Shown: positions 44,425 to 53,515, counted from the first letter of the stretch. The stretch is 64,000 nucleotides of DNA from Marinovum algicola (GCF_900109145.1 NZ_FNYY01000014.1:79374-143373); one strand, 5' to 3'. The notes: generated from the sequence alone by a model not told the origin. A program made the numbers and translations.

Positions 44425-45771
44425 TCAGCCGGCGGGCACCGCAATGCCCGCGGCATCGAGACAAGCGCGCAGGTTCGCAAAGGTCTCTTCCGGCGCCAGG
44501 GTCTCGCGCTTGCTCTGGCCCAGGAGCGCCTCGAGCGGGCCGGACAGGCGGATTGCTGCGTCGACCTCGGCATCGCTGCCCTTGCGATAGGCGCCGATGC
44601 GGATCAGCTCTTCCATGTCGGCATGGCGCGCCGCAGCCTGGCGGGCGGCCCGGTAGAGCGCGTATTCCTCCGCCGTGTGGCACTCCGGCAGCATCCGCGA
44701 CAGCGAGCGCAGGATATCCACTGCCGGAAAGCGGCCGCGTTCGGCGATGCGGCGATCCAGGATGATATGGCCGTCAAGGATGCCGCGCACCGCATCGGCG
44801 ACCGGGTCGTCCATGTCGTCGCCATCCATCAGTACGGTGTAAAGCGCGGTGATGTCCCCCGCCGCGCCGCTGCCTGGCCCGGTCCGCTCCATCAGCCGCG
44901 GCAGCTCGGCAAAGGTGGTCGGCGGATAGCCCTTGGAAGTCGGAGGCTCGCCCCCGGCAAGGCCGATCTCGCGCTGCGCCATGGCAAATCGGGTCACACT
45001 GTCCAAGAGCAGCAGCACCTGCTTGCCCTGGTCGCGGAAATGCTCGGCCACGGCGGTGGCGGTCCAGGCCGCCTGGCGCCGCATCAATGGCGGCTGGTCG
45101 CCGGTCGAAACCACCACGACCGAGCGCGCAAGCCCTTCTTCGCCCAGGTCGTCGCGGATGAAATCCTGCACCTCGCGGCCCCGCTCGCCAACCAGCCCGA
45201 CCACGATCACCTCGGGCTGGGCATGCCGGGCCAGCATCGCCATCAGGGTGGATTTGCCGACACCCGACCCGGCAAAGACCCCCATCCGCTGACCGCGACA
45301 GAGCGGCGTGAAGGCATCCATCACCTTCAGCCTGGTCGCCAGCCGCGGCCCGACGCGGCGCCGGTCAAAGGCCGGCGGCGGCCCGGCGCGCACCGGGCGG
45401 GGCGCGTCGCCCTCGGGCAGATGGCCGCGCCCGTCAAGCGGCCGGCCCAGCGCATCGACCACCCGGCCGAGCCAGGCCGCATCGGGGCGGATCTCGGTCG
45501 CCGCCTGGGTGACCTTGACCGGATCGCCGCTGCGCACCCCGTCCCAATTGCCGAAAGGCAGAAGCCGGGTGCCCGCAGCATCCACCCCCACCACTTCCCC
45601 CAGCACCGGGCCGCCGCTGCCCTGCACCGTACAATGCGCGCCGATGCCCACCGCCCGCTCCAGCCCCGAGACCACCAGCGACAGCCCCAGCGCCGATGTC
45701 ACCTGGCCGGCGACGCTGCTGCGTTCCATCCGCCGGGCAAGGCTAGACAGCTCTGAAAATGGCGTATGCAT
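44425..45771 (-). CDS. fliI: Flagellum-specific ATPase FliI
   Basis: 448 residues. Walker A is VFAGSGVGKSTLMAM near 166, the Walker B region is QVLLLLDSVTRFAMAQREIG near 250, and the catalytic Glu-containing VGLVGERGREVQDFI lies between. Similar to F1-ATPase beta in order of motifs. It drives early steps of flagellar export. Monocistronic on the minus strand, divergent from flgB. Confidence 0.95.
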   Translation of the reverse strand: MHTPFSELSSLARRMERSSVAGQVTSALGLSLVVSGLERAVGIGAHCTVQGSGGPVLGEVVGVDAAGTRLLPFGNWDGVRSGDPVKVTQAATEIRPDAAWLGRVVDALGRPLDGRGHLPEGDAPRPVRAGPPPAFDRRRVGPRLATRLKVMDAFTPLCRGQRMGVFAGSGVGKSTLMAMLARHAQPEVIVVGLVGERGREVQDFIRDDLGEEGLARSVVVVSTGDQPPLMRRQAAWTATAVAEHFRDQGKQVLLLLDSVTRFAMAQREIGLAGGEPPTSKGYPPTTFAELPRLMERTGPGSGAAGDITALYTVLMDGDDMDDPVADAVRGILDGHIILDRRIAERGRFPAVDILRSLSRMLPECHTAEEYALYRAARQAAARHADMEELIRIGAYRKGSDAEVDAAIRLSGPLEALLGQSKRETLAPEETFANLRACLDAAGIAVPAG

Positions 45772-45786
45772 GGCTACTATCCATTG

Positions 45787-45815
45787 CTATTCAGTTTTTA
45801 TTAATGCTATTCTTG
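45787..45815 (+). promoter_or_regulatory. CTATTCTTG element upstream of flgB
   Basis: CTATTCTTG at 45807-45815, with the partial copy CTATTCAG at 45787-45794, in an AT-rich 67-base gap between fliI and flgB. The element ends 23 bases before the flgB ATG at 45839. Shared with four other flagellar promoter regions. Confidence 0.5.
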
Positions 45816-45838
45816 GTAAAAGAGAAAGGGAATTGTTG

Positions 45839-46240
45839 ATGAAGCTGTCCGGCATGTCCTTTTTTCAGCTCGCCTCGCAGCGGATGAGCTGGCTCGGCGC
45901 CCGGCAGGCGGTGATTTCGGAGAATATCGCCAATGCCGACACGCCGAATTACCGCGCCAAGGAAATCAGCAGCTTTGACCGCATGGTGCAGGCCCGCACC
46001 CCGACCCAGGGGCTTGCGGTGACCGATGCCCAGCACATCCAGACCACCGCCTCGGCCCCTGCCGGCGTGCGGGTCGAGGCCGATGACAGCGCCTGGGAAA
46101 GCGCGCTCGACGGCAACAACGTCGTGCTCGAACAGCAGACCATCAAATCGGCGGAGGTCGCGGGCAGCTACCGGCTTGCCGCCGAGCTCTACCGCAAGGG
46201 CCACGAACTTCTCACCGTCGCCGTGACCGGCATTCGCTAG
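45839..46240 (+). CDS. flgB: Proximal rod protein FlgB
   Basis: 133 residues: SFFQLASQRMSWLGARQAVI, SENIANADTPNYRAKEISSF near the start, and a C-terminal QQTIKSAEVAGSYRLAAELY helix, all FlgB. The ATG at 45839 follows AAAGGG; an ATG at 45854 is the alternative. It heads the eight-gene operon flgB-flgC-fliE-fliQ-sltF-flhA-fliR-flhB. Confidence 0.93.
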   Translation: MKLSGMSFFQLASQRMSWLGARQAVISENIANADTPNYRAKEISSFDRMVQARTPTQGLAVTDAQHIQTTASAPAGVRVEADDSAWESALDGNNVVLEQQTIKSAEVAGSYRLAAELYRKGHELLTVAVTGIR

Positions 46241-46250
46241 GAGCCCCGCC

Positions 46251-46661
46251 ATGGACATTCTGAAATCCATCCTGACCGTCGCGGCCAGCGGCATGCAGGC
46301 CCAGGGCGAGCGGCTCAAGGTCGTCTCGGAAAACGTCGCCAACGCCAATTCCACCGGCTCCGCCCCCGGCGAAGACCCCTACCGCCGCAAGATCGTCTCC
46401 TTCGAAGAGATGATCGATCGCGAGACCGGCACATCGGGCGTCGCCGTCGCCGAGGTCAGCCGCGACGAATCCAGCTTCGAGCTGCGCTATGATCCGTCGC
46501 ATCCGGCCGCCGACACCGACGGTTTCGTCAAGGTGTCGAACGTCAATACCATAATCGAAATGGCCAACATGCGCGAGGCCTCGCGCAGCTATCAGGCCAA
46601 CCTCAACATGTTCGAGACCGGCCGCAGCATGCGCTCGCAGCTTCTCGATCTGCTCAAGTAA
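46251..46661 (+). CDS. flgC: Proximal rod protein FlgC
   Basis: 136 residues, canonical length: ILTVAASGMQAQGERLKVVS, ENVANANSTGSAPGEDPYRR, and the C-terminal NTIIEMANMREASRSYQANL. Ten bases after flgB behind AGGAGCC. Confidence 0.95.
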   Translation: MDILKSILTVAASGMQAQGERLKVVSENVANANSTGSAPGEDPYRRKIVSFEEMIDRETGTSGVAVAEVSRDESSFELRYDPSHPAADTDGFVKVSNVNTIIEMANMREASRSYQANLNMFETGRSMRSQLLDLLK

Positions 46662-46673
46662 GACGAGGCGCCC

Positions 46674-46994
46674 ATGGCCGAACCCACCTCCTTGATGTCC
46701 GTCAACGCCGCCTCGGGCGCCTACCGGGCCTCGCGCGACATGACCACCGAAAGCGCCGGCGCCGCCACCGAGGCCGGCAGCAGCTTTGCCGAGATGGTGG
46801 CGCAATCGGGCCGCGAGACGGTGAACGCGATCCGCGACGCCGAGGCGACGGCAGTGACCGGGCTGCATGGCGGCGCCGACACCCAGGCGGTTGTCGAGGC
46901 GACGCTGGAGCTGGAATCGACGGTGCAGGTGGCGGTTTCGGTGCGCGACAAGCTGGTCGAAGCCTACAAGGAAATCCTGGCCATGCCCGTCTGA
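46674..46994 (+). CDS. fliE: MS-ring/rod junction protein FliE
   Basis: 106 residues; SSFAEMVAQSGRETVNAIRD and DTQAVVEATLELESTVQVAV, then SVRDKLVEAYKEILAMPV at the end, the FliE signature. It is the adaptor between the MS ring and the rod. Twelve bases after flgC. Confidence 0.92.
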   Translation: MAEPTSLMSVNAASGAYRASRDMTTESAGAATEAGSSFAEMVAQSGRETVNAIRDAEATAVTGLHGGADTQAVVEATLELESTVQVAVSVRDKLVEAYKEILAMPV

Positions 46995-47007
46995 TCGTGA
47001 AAGCGCC

Positions 47008-47277
47008 ATGACCGAAGCCGATGTTCATACCGTCCTGTCCAACGCCTTTCTGACCGTGCTTTACGCCTCGGGTCCGATCATGGCGATTGCGCTGGTGGTC
47101 GGTCTGGTCATCGCCTTCTTTCAGGCGCTGACCCAGGTGCAGGAGATGACGCTGACCTTCGTGCCCAAGATCGTGGCGATCTTTGTCGGGCTGCTGGTCT
47201 TCACCCCCTTCATGTACGCCATGGTCAAACGCCTGTCCGACCGGGCCTTCGACCTGATCGTCAGCGGGGGGGTGTGA
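47008..47277 (+). CDS. fliQ: Flagellar export gate protein FliQ
   Basis: 89 residues with two transmembrane helices and LVVGLVIAFFQALTQVQEMT, TFVPKIVAIFVGLLVF, standard for FliQ. Part of the FliPQR pore. Its stop overlaps the next ATG by one base. Confidence 0.95.
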   Translation: MTEADVHTVLSNAFLTVLYASGPIMAIALVVGLVIAFFQALTQVQEMTLTFVPKIVAIFVGLLVFTPFMYAMVKRLSDRAFDLIVSGGV

Positions 47278-48077
47278 TGCGGCGGGGCCTGCGCGCATTG
47301 ATCCTGGCGGCGGTCTGGGCCGCAGCGGTGGCCACCCCGGCCGCCCGCGCCGACTGGAGCGCCTTCTACGCCCCCTCGCCCGCCCCGGCGGCAGAGCCCG
47401 CACCGCGCATGGCTGCCACCTCGGGGGTCTGCATCCGCGAGATCCTCAAGGCGCAGCTGCGCCACAACATTCCCGGCAACCTGCTGCTCGGCATCGGGCT
47501 GCAAGAGGCCGGCATGATGCATGCGGGCGAGCTCACCGTCTGGCCCTGGGTCGCCAATGCCGATGGCGACGGGCGGTTCTTCGACACGCCCGGCACCGCC
47601 GCAAGCTGGGTGCGCGCCCGCCAGGCCGCCGGCATTTCCTCGATCGACGTGGGCTGCATGCAGATCAACCTGCGCTGGCACCCCGAGGCCTTTGCCACGC
47701 TGGAACAGGGCCTCGACCCGGCGGTGAACGTCGATTACGCCGCCCGGCTACTGGTTGCGCTCCATCAGCAATCGGGCAACTGGACCGAGGCCGCCGGACG
47801 CTATCATTCCGCCACCGAGACCCACAAGATCGCCTATCTCACCCGGTTGCGGCAGAATGTGGCCATCGCCAATGAGCGGCTCGAGGTGTTCCGCGACCTG
47901 GCCGCCCGCGGCGGCGGCCGCAGCTTGGCCGCCACTGGCCGCGCGCCCTTGCCAGAGGGGCATTTCTGGACCTCGGACATGACCCGCCGCTCCGGCGCCG
48001 CGGCCGAGGGCGCCCGCAGCCTGTTCGGCCGCGAGACGCTGCAACCGGTGCTGCCCGCCTTCGAGAAGATGTTCTGA
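47277..48077 (+). CDS. sltF: Flagellar lytic transglycosylase, SltF-like
   Basis: 266 residues from ATG 47277. Signal peptide LILAAVWAAAVATPAARA. The lysozyme-like fold shows LLGIGLQEAGMM with catalytic Glu77, SIDVGCMQINLRWHPEAF, and NVDYAARLLVALH, then AAGRYHSAT, the family 1 soluble lytic transglycosylase order. Rhodobacter SltF opens peptidoglycan for the rod; the partner FlgJ here lacks its own muramidase domain. One-base overlaps with fliQ and flhA place it firmly in the operon. Confidence 0.85.
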   Translation: MRRGLRALILAAVWAAAVATPAARADWSAFYAPSPAPAAEPAPRMAATSGVCIREILKAQLRHNIPGNLLLGIGLQEAGMMHAGELTVWPWVANADGDGRFFDTPGTAASWVRARQAAGISSIDVGCMQINLRWHPEAFATLEQGLDPAVNVDYAARLLVALHQQSGNWTEAAGRYHSATETHKIAYLTRLRQNVAIANERLEVFRDLAARGGGRSLAATGRAPLPEGHFWTSDMTRRSGAAAEGARSLFGRETLQPVLPAFEKMF

Positions 48078-50173
48078 TGGCGCTGACCGATCACCTCAGG
48101 CCCGGCGGCGGCAATGCGCTGATGGCGCGCGGGCTGGCCAATCGCGACATCGGCTTTGCCGCCGCCGTGGTGCTGATCCTGGCCATGCTCTTCGTGCCGC
48201 TGCCGCCGGTGCTGCTCGACCTCGGACTGGCAATCTCGCTGTCGCTCTCGGTGCTGATCCTGATGGTGGCGCTGTGGATTCCGCGGCCCCTGGATTTCAA
48301 CTCCTTTCCCTCGCTGCTGCTGATGGTGACAATGCTGCGGCTGTCGCTCAACGTCGCCTCGACCCGGCTGATCCTGTCGCAGGGCCACACCGGCTCGGAC
48401 GCCGCCGGCGGGGTGATCGAGGGCTTCTCGCGCTTCATCATCTCGGGCAATTTCGTCATCGGCGTGGTGGTCTTTGCCATCCTCGTGGTGATCAACTTCG
48501 TGGTCATCACCAAAGGCTCGACCCGGATCGCCGAGGTCTCGGCGCGGTTCTCTCTCGATTCGATGCCGGGCAAGCAGATGGCGATCGACGCCGATCTCGG
48601 CGCCGGGATGATCGACGAAGATCAGGCCCGCGCCCGGCGCAAGGTACTGGAGGACGAAAGCAGCTTCTACGGCGCCATGGACGGGGCCTCGAAATTCGTG
48701 CGTGGCGATGCGGTGGCGGGGATCATCATCACCCTGATCAACGTCGTCGGCGGCATCCTGATCGGCGTGGCACAGCACGATCTCACCCTGTCCGACGCCG
48801 CCGGCTTCTATACCGTGCTGACCATCGGCGACGGTCTGGTGACCCAGGTGCCGGCGCTGATCGTCTCGCTCGCCGCCGGTCTGATCGTCACCAAGGGCGG
48901 CACCGAGGGCGCGGCGAACGAGGCCGTGCTGGGCCAGCTTGTCCGCTTCCCCAAGGCGCTCTTCATGGCCGCCGCCCTGCTCTTTGGCATCGGGTTGCTG
49001 CCGGGGTTTCCGGTGCCGGTCTTTGCCGTGCTGGCGGCGCTGATGGCGGGCCTGGGCGTGGTGATCGCCCGCAAGGCCGAAGAGGCCCGAAAGAATGCCG
49101 CCGCCAGCGAGGCCGCGCTCAAACGCGCCGAGGCCGCCCTGCCCGAGGACAACATCAAGGATACCCTCAAGCTCGACAGCCTGCGGCTCGAGCTGGGCCA
49201 GGGCCTTGTGCCACTGATCTCGAGCAGCGACGCGGCGCTGGCCGGCAAGATCAAGAGCCTGCGCAACCTCTTTGCCCGCGAGTTCGGCTTTGTGCTGCCG
49301 TCGGTCAGGATCAAGGACGAGCCGATGCTGCCGGCGCAGAGCTATGCGCTGGTGGTGCAGGGCGTCGAGGTGGCGCGCGGCGAGGTGCGGCCCAACGGTC
49401 TGATGGTGGTCAATCCCGGCGATTGCGGCCTGCCCGGCGAACGCGGCCGTGATCCGTCGTTCGGGCTCGAGGCGCTCTGGATCGACCAGGCCACCGCCCC
49501 CAAGGCCGAGGCGATGGGCCTGACCGTGGTGGACCCCGAAAGCGTCATCATCACCCATCTGACCGAGGTGGTGAAGGAGCATCTGCCCGAGCTGATGACC
49601 TTTGGCGCAGCGCAGGAGCTGGTCGCCGGGCTGGACCGCGATTACCAGAAGCTGGCGGGCGAGGTGACGCCCAATGCGCCGCTGGTGCTGATCCAGCAGG
49701 TCTTGCAGGGGCTGCTGGCCGAGCGGGTCTCGGTCCGCAATCTGCCGCTGATCGTCGAGGCGATCGCCGATGCCCGGCGCGGCACGTCGAACGTGGTGCA
49801 GATCACCGAGGCGGTGCGCCGGCGGCTGGCCAACCAGATCTGCAAATCGCTGATCGACGGCAATGGCTTCATCTCGGTGATCACCATGTCGCCGACCTGG
49901 GAAAAGGAATTTCTCGAGGCGCTGCGGGTCAATGGCGACGAGCGCAATTTCGTCATGTCGCCGCAGCGGGTGCAGGAATTCGTCCTGCACGCCCGCCGCG
50001 AGATCCAGAAATACGCCGAGCAGGACCAATGGCCGGCCCTGTTGGTCTCGCCCGAGGTGCGCAGCTATGTCCGCTCGATGCTGGAACGGGTCAGCCCGAT
50101 GACAGTGGTGCTGTCGCACAATGAAATCCACCGCAAGGCGTCGCTGCGCACGGTCGCGACCATCGGGCAATAG
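48077..50173 (+). CDS. flhA: Flagellar export platform protein FlhA
   Basis: 698 residues. About eight N-terminal transmembrane helices with PRPLDFNSFPSLLLMVTMLR, RLSLNVASTRLIL and the FHIPEP-type region (SLDSMPGKQMAIDADLGAGM, IDEDQARARR). The C-terminal cytoplasmic domain (VRIKDEPMLPAQSYALVVQG, LVLIQQVLQGLLAERVSVRN) binds chaperone-cargo complexes. The FHIPEP motif itself is not literal. Confidence 0.96.
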   Translation: MALTDHLRPGGGNALMARGLANRDIGFAAAVVLILAMLFVPLPPVLLDLGLAISLSLSVLILMVALWIPRPLDFNSFPSLLLMVTMLRLSLNVASTRLILSQGHTGSDAAGGVIEGFSRFIISGNFVIGVVVFAILVVINFVVITKGSTRIAEVSARFSLDSMPGKQMAIDADLGAGMIDEDQARARRKVLEDESSFYGAMDGASKFVRGDAVAGIIITLINVVGGILIGVAQHDLTLSDAAGFYTVLTIGDGLVTQVPALIVSLAAGLIVTKGGTEGAANEAVLGQLVRFPKALFMAAALLFGIGLLPGFPVPVFAVLAALMAGLGVVIARKAEEARKNAAASEAALKRAEAALPEDNIKDTLKLDSLRLELGQGLVPLISSSDAALAGKIKSLRNLFAREFGFVLPSVRIKDEPMLPAQSYALVVQGVEVARGEVRPNGLMVVNPGDCGLPGERGRDPSFGLEALWIDQATAPKAEAMGLTVVDPESVIITHLTEVVKEHLPELMTFGAAQELVAGLDRDYQKLAGEVTPNAPLVLIQQVLQGLLAERVSVRNLPLIVEAIADARRGTSNVVQITEAVRRRLANQICKSLIDGNGFISVITMSPTWEKEFLEALRVNGDERNFVMSPQRVQEFVLHARREIQKYAEQDQWPALLVSPEVRSYVRSMLERVSPMTVVLSHNEIHRKASLRTVATIGQ

Positions 50174-50175
50174 CG

Positions 50176-50931
50176 GTGGACCTCTCGGCCTTTCTCACCG
50201 GGCAGGTCATGGGGGTGGCGCTGGTCTTTGCCCGCATCGGCGGCGTCGTGATGTACATGCCCGCCCTGGGCGAGGCCTTCGTGCCGGTGCGCCACCGCAT
50301 CGCCTTTGCGCTGCTGCTGTCGCTGGCGCTCTATCCGGCGCTGCCGGTCGGGCCGCAGAGCCTCGATGCGCCCGGCCTGCTGCTGGCGGCCCTGGGGATC
50401 GAGCTGACCCTCGGGCTCTGGATCGGCATGACCGCCCGCATCCTGTTGACCGGGCTCCAATTCGCCGGGGCCCAGATCGGCATGATCGTCGGCTTGTCCA
50501 ACGCCTTTGCCCCCGAAATCGGGTCGTTTCAGGGCTCGACACTGATTTCGACCGGGCTGATGCTGGGCGCCGTGGCGCTGATCTTTGCCATGGATCTGCA
50601 CCACCTGATCCTCGGCGCCATGGTGATGAGCTACGAGGTATTCCCGCCCGGCGCCCTGCTCACCGGCGATCTGGCGCAGCAGATCGTGCGGGCGGTGGCG
50701 CAGAGCTTTTACATCGGGCTGTCGGTCGCCGCGCCGTTCTTTGTCATGGGGCTGCTGATCAACCTCGGCATGGGGCTGGCGGCGCGGATGATGCCGACCC
50801 TGCCGGTATTCTTTGTCGCCGCGCCGCTGCTGATCGCCGCCGGTCTGCTGGTGCTCGGGGTTGCCGCACCGCTGATGCTGCGCGAGTTTGCCGAGCGCTT
50901 CGCCGCCTGGCTCGGCCTGCTGATGTTCTGA
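50176..50931 (+). CDS. fliR: Flagellar export gate protein FliR
   Basis: 251 residues with six hydrophobic helices: FARIGGVVMYMPALGEAFVP, IGMTARILLTGLQFAGAQIG, and FMVMGLLINLGMGLAARMM-like end sequence FFVMGLLINLGMGLAARMMP. Starts at GTG 50176, two bases after flhA. Combines with FliP and FliQ to form the pore. Confidence 0.93.
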   Translation: MDLSAFLTGQVMGVALVFARIGGVVMYMPALGEAFVPVRHRIAFALLLSLALYPALPVGPQSLDAPGLLLAALGIELTLGLWIGMTARILLTGLQFAGAQIGMIVGLSNAFAPEIGSFQGSTLISTGLMLGAVALIFAMDLHHLILGAMVMSYEVFPPGALLTGDLAQQIVRAVAQSFYIGLSVAAPFFVMGLLINLGMGLAARMMPTLPVFFVAAPLLIAAGLLVLGVAAPLMLREFAERFAAWLGLLMF

Positions 50932-50942
50932 GGGGGGGCGCG

Positions 50943-52082
50943 ATGGCCGAAGAGGACAAGGACAACAAGACCGAGGAACCGACAGAGCGCCGGCTGAAAA
51001 AGGCCCGCGACAAGGGGGATGTCGCCTCATCGAAGGAAGGCGGCACCCTGATGGCGATGCTGTCGCTCTTCGGCATTACAGTCTTTGTCCTGCCCAGCAC
51101 CGCCGGGCCGCTCTCGGGCCTGTTGCGCGGCGTCTTCGAAACCGCCGGCCAGATCGATGTCGGCGTCGGTGTCACCGGGCTGCGCGATCTCGGCACCCTG
51201 ACCCGCGAGCTGATCGGCGGCGTGGCGCTGCTGCTGGCGCCGCTGGTGCTCCTGATGGTGCTGGGCGCGCTGGCCGGCGCCGCGCTTCAGGGCGAGGTCG
51301 TGATGGCGGCGGAGCGGCTGCGGCCGAAATGGTCCAAGATCTCGCCGCTGGCCGGGCTCAAGCGGCTGGTCTCGGCGGCGAGCCTGGTGGAATTCGCCAA
51401 GAGCGTCGCCAAGGTGCTTCTGGTCGGTGCGATTGCCGGCGTGGTGACCTGGCAGGCGGTGCGCCAGATCTGGCTGGCGCAGGGGCTGCTGCCGGAGGCC
51501 CTGGCCGAATTCGCGCGCGCGGCGGCGGCGCGGATGCTGCTCTACACGCTGGCGCTGGTGGCGGTGATCGCCGCCGCCGACATCATGTGGAAACGCTTCG
51601 ATCACCGGCGCAAGCAGCGGATGTCGATGAAAGAGGTGCGCGACGAGCACAAGGAAACCGAGGGCGATCCGCTGATCCGCGCCAAACGCATGGGGCTGCG
51701 CCGCGAACGCGCCCGCCAGCGGCTGGCCAGCGCGGTGCCGCGGGCCACGGTGATCCTGACCAACCCGACGCATTACGCCGTGGCGCTGAAATACGAAAGC
51801 GGCAAGGATCTGGCCCCGGTCTGCCTGGCCAAGGGCACCGACCTGATCGCCGCCCGCATCCGCAGCCTCGCTACCGAGGCCGAGATCCCGATCGTCGAGA
51901 ACCGCCCGCTGGCCCGCGCGCTGCACGACGTCGCCGAGATCGACCGGGAAATCCCGGTCGAGCACTGGGAGGCGGTGGCGGCGATCATCGGCTATGTGAT
52001 GGACCTCAAGTCCGACAAGCACCGCGCCCCGCCCGCCGGATCGCAGCTGCGGCAGGACGGCCCGGACCCGGCCGAAACCTAG
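50943..52082 (+). CDS. flhB: Flagellar export switch protein FlhB
   Basis: 379 residues. N-terminal DKDNKTEEPTERRLKKARDK, KGDVASSKE is typical, then four transmembrane helices, and the cytoplasmic domain with autocleavage site NPTH in VILTNPTHYAVALKY near 275. FlhB changes export specificity when FliK signals that the hook is complete. Start at ATG 50943 after GAGGGGG. Last gene of the flgB operon; 56 bases separate it from the convergent aldehyde dehydrogenase. Confidence 0.95.
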   Translation: MAEEDKDNKTEEPTERRLKKARDKGDVASSKEGGTLMAMLSLFGITVFVLPSTAGPLSGLLRGVFETAGQIDVGVGVTGLRDLGTLTRELIGGVALLLAPLVLLMVLGALAGAALQGEVVMAAERLRPKWSKISPLAGLKRLVSAASLVEFAKSVAKVLLVGAIAGVVTWQAVRQIWLAQGLLPEALAEFARAAAARMLLYTLALVAVIAAADIMWKRFDHRRKQRMSMKEVRDEHKETEGDPLIRAKRMGLRRERARQRLASAVPRATVILTNPTHYAVALKYESGKDLAPVCLAKGTDLIAARIRSLATEAEIPIVENRPLARALHDVAEIDREIPVEHWEAVAAIIGYVMDLKSDKHRAPPAGSQLRQDGPDPAET

Positions 52083-52138
52083 CCCGCCGCCATCCTCGGC
52101 ACCCGCGCGGCACGGCGCGATGCACCGGCCGGACGCCG

Positions 52139-53515
52139 CTATTGCGTCACGTACAGCGACTTGGCGTTGACGAATTCCTTCATGCCAAAGCCGCCATGCT
52201 CGCGCCCGTAACCCGAGTTCTTGACCCCGCCGAACGGCATGTTGGGGATCGCCAGGTTATAGCCGTTGATACAGACCATGCCGGTGTCGAAATGGGTCGC
52301 GGCCAGCGCCCGGGCGCGGGCTTCGTCCTTGGAAAAGATGCCGCCGCCGAGCCCGTACCGACTGTCATTGGCGATGCGTATCGCGTCATCGTCGTCGCGC
52401 GCCCTGATCACCGAAGCGACCGGGCCGAACAGCTCGTCGTCATACGCCGGCTGGCCGGGCTTCACGTCCACCAGCACCGTTGCCGGATAATAGGCGCCCT
52501 TGCGCTTGGGCACCTTGCCGCCACACAGCGCGCGGGCGCCGTTTTCCACGCTCTTCTCGACCTGCTCGGCCAGCGTGTCACGCAGATCGTCGCGCGCCAT
52601 CGGGCCAAGGCCGGTGTCCGCGTCGCGCGGGTCACCCATCTCGACCGCCTTCATCCTGGCGGTAAAGCGCTCGACGAAGGCGTCGTAATGCCGTTCGGTC
52701 ACGATGAACCGCTTGGCGTTCACGCAGGTCTCGCCGTTGTTGTAGATCCGGCCCGTTACACAGGCCTCGACCGCAACATCGAGATCGGCATCCTCGAGCA
52801 CCAGATAGGCGTCGTTCGAGCCAAGCTCGAGCACGGTTTTCTTGAGGTGTTTGCCCGCCTGCTGCGCCACCACCTTGCCGGCGCCATCGCTGCCGGTCAG
52901 GGTGACACCCCGCACCAGATCATTGGCGATGATGTCGTCGGATTGGTCGTGATCGATCAGCAGCACGGTAAACAGGTTCTTGGGCAGCCCGGCCTTCTCC
53001 ATCAGATCGCGCAGGAACAGCCCGCTACCGGTGCAATTGGCCGCATGTTTCAGCAACACGCCATTGCCCGCCATCAGGTTGGCGATGGTATAGCGGATCG
53101 CCTGATAGGCCGGAAAGTTCCACGGCTGAATGCCATAGATCACCCCGGTCGGCGCGTAGGTGATGACGCCGGTGCCGCCGGGGATCTCGCGTTCTTCGTC
53201 GGCCAGCTCCTTTGGCCCGTGTTCGGCGGTGAAATCGCAGATCGCGGCGCAAAGCTCGATCTCGTCGCGGCTGTCGCCGATCAGCTTGCCGACCTCGCGG
53301 GTCATCAGCTGGGCAAAGTCCTCGGACGTGTCGCGCAACGCCTGACCGATGGCCTTGATCGTCTCGGCCCGCTTGTCCAGCGGCACCAGCCGCCACTCCT
53401 CGAAGGCGGCGTGACAGGCCTCCACCGCCTCGCGCGCCGCCGTGTCCGACATGCGGTCATAGGTTTCCAGGGTCTCTTCGGTCGCCGGATTGATCGTGGT
53501 AATCGGGCTGCTCAT
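52139..53515 (-). CDS. NAD(P)-dependent aldehyde dehydrogenase, succinate-semialdehyde dehydrogenase-like
   Basis: 458 residues. Visible are GVIYGIQPWNFPAYQAIRYT (nucleotide fold), FTGS-type VTLTGSDGAGKVVA, the catalytic base in VLELGSNDAYLVL and nucleophile Cys in YNNGETCVNAKRFI. Ends with MPFGGVKNSGYGREHGGFG. Closest in style to succinate-semialdehyde dehydrogenases, but it could act on another short aldehyde such as glycolaldehyde in the neighbouring sugar locus. Divergent from the sulfatase gene. Confidence 0.9.
   Translation of the reverse strand: MSSPITTINPATEETLETYDRMSDTAAREAVEACHAAFEEWRLVPLDKRAETIKAIGQALRDTSEDFAQLMTREVGKLIGDSRDEIELCAAICDFTAEHGPKELADEEREIPGGTGVITYAPTGVIYGIQPWNFPAYQAIRYTIANLMAGNGVLLKHAANCTGSGLFLRDLMEKAGLPKNLFTVLLIDHDQSDDIIANDLVRGVTLTGSDGAGKVVAQQAGKHLKKTVLELGSNDAYLVLEDADLDVAVEACVTGRIYNNGETCVNAKRFIVTERHYDAFVERFTARMKAVEMGDPRDADTGLGPMARDDLRDTLAEQVEKSVENGARALCGGKVPKRKGAYYPATVLVDVKPGQPAYDDELFGPVASVIRARDDDDAIRIANDSRYGLGGGIFSKDEARARALAATHFDTGMVCINGYNLAIPNMPFGGVKNSGYGREHGGFGMKEFVNAKSLYVTQ

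Noticed and set aside
47834..50170. 778-codon open frame on the minus strand
   Set aside because: Antisense to sltF-flhA; His/Gln/Arg-rich translation without recognisable domains.
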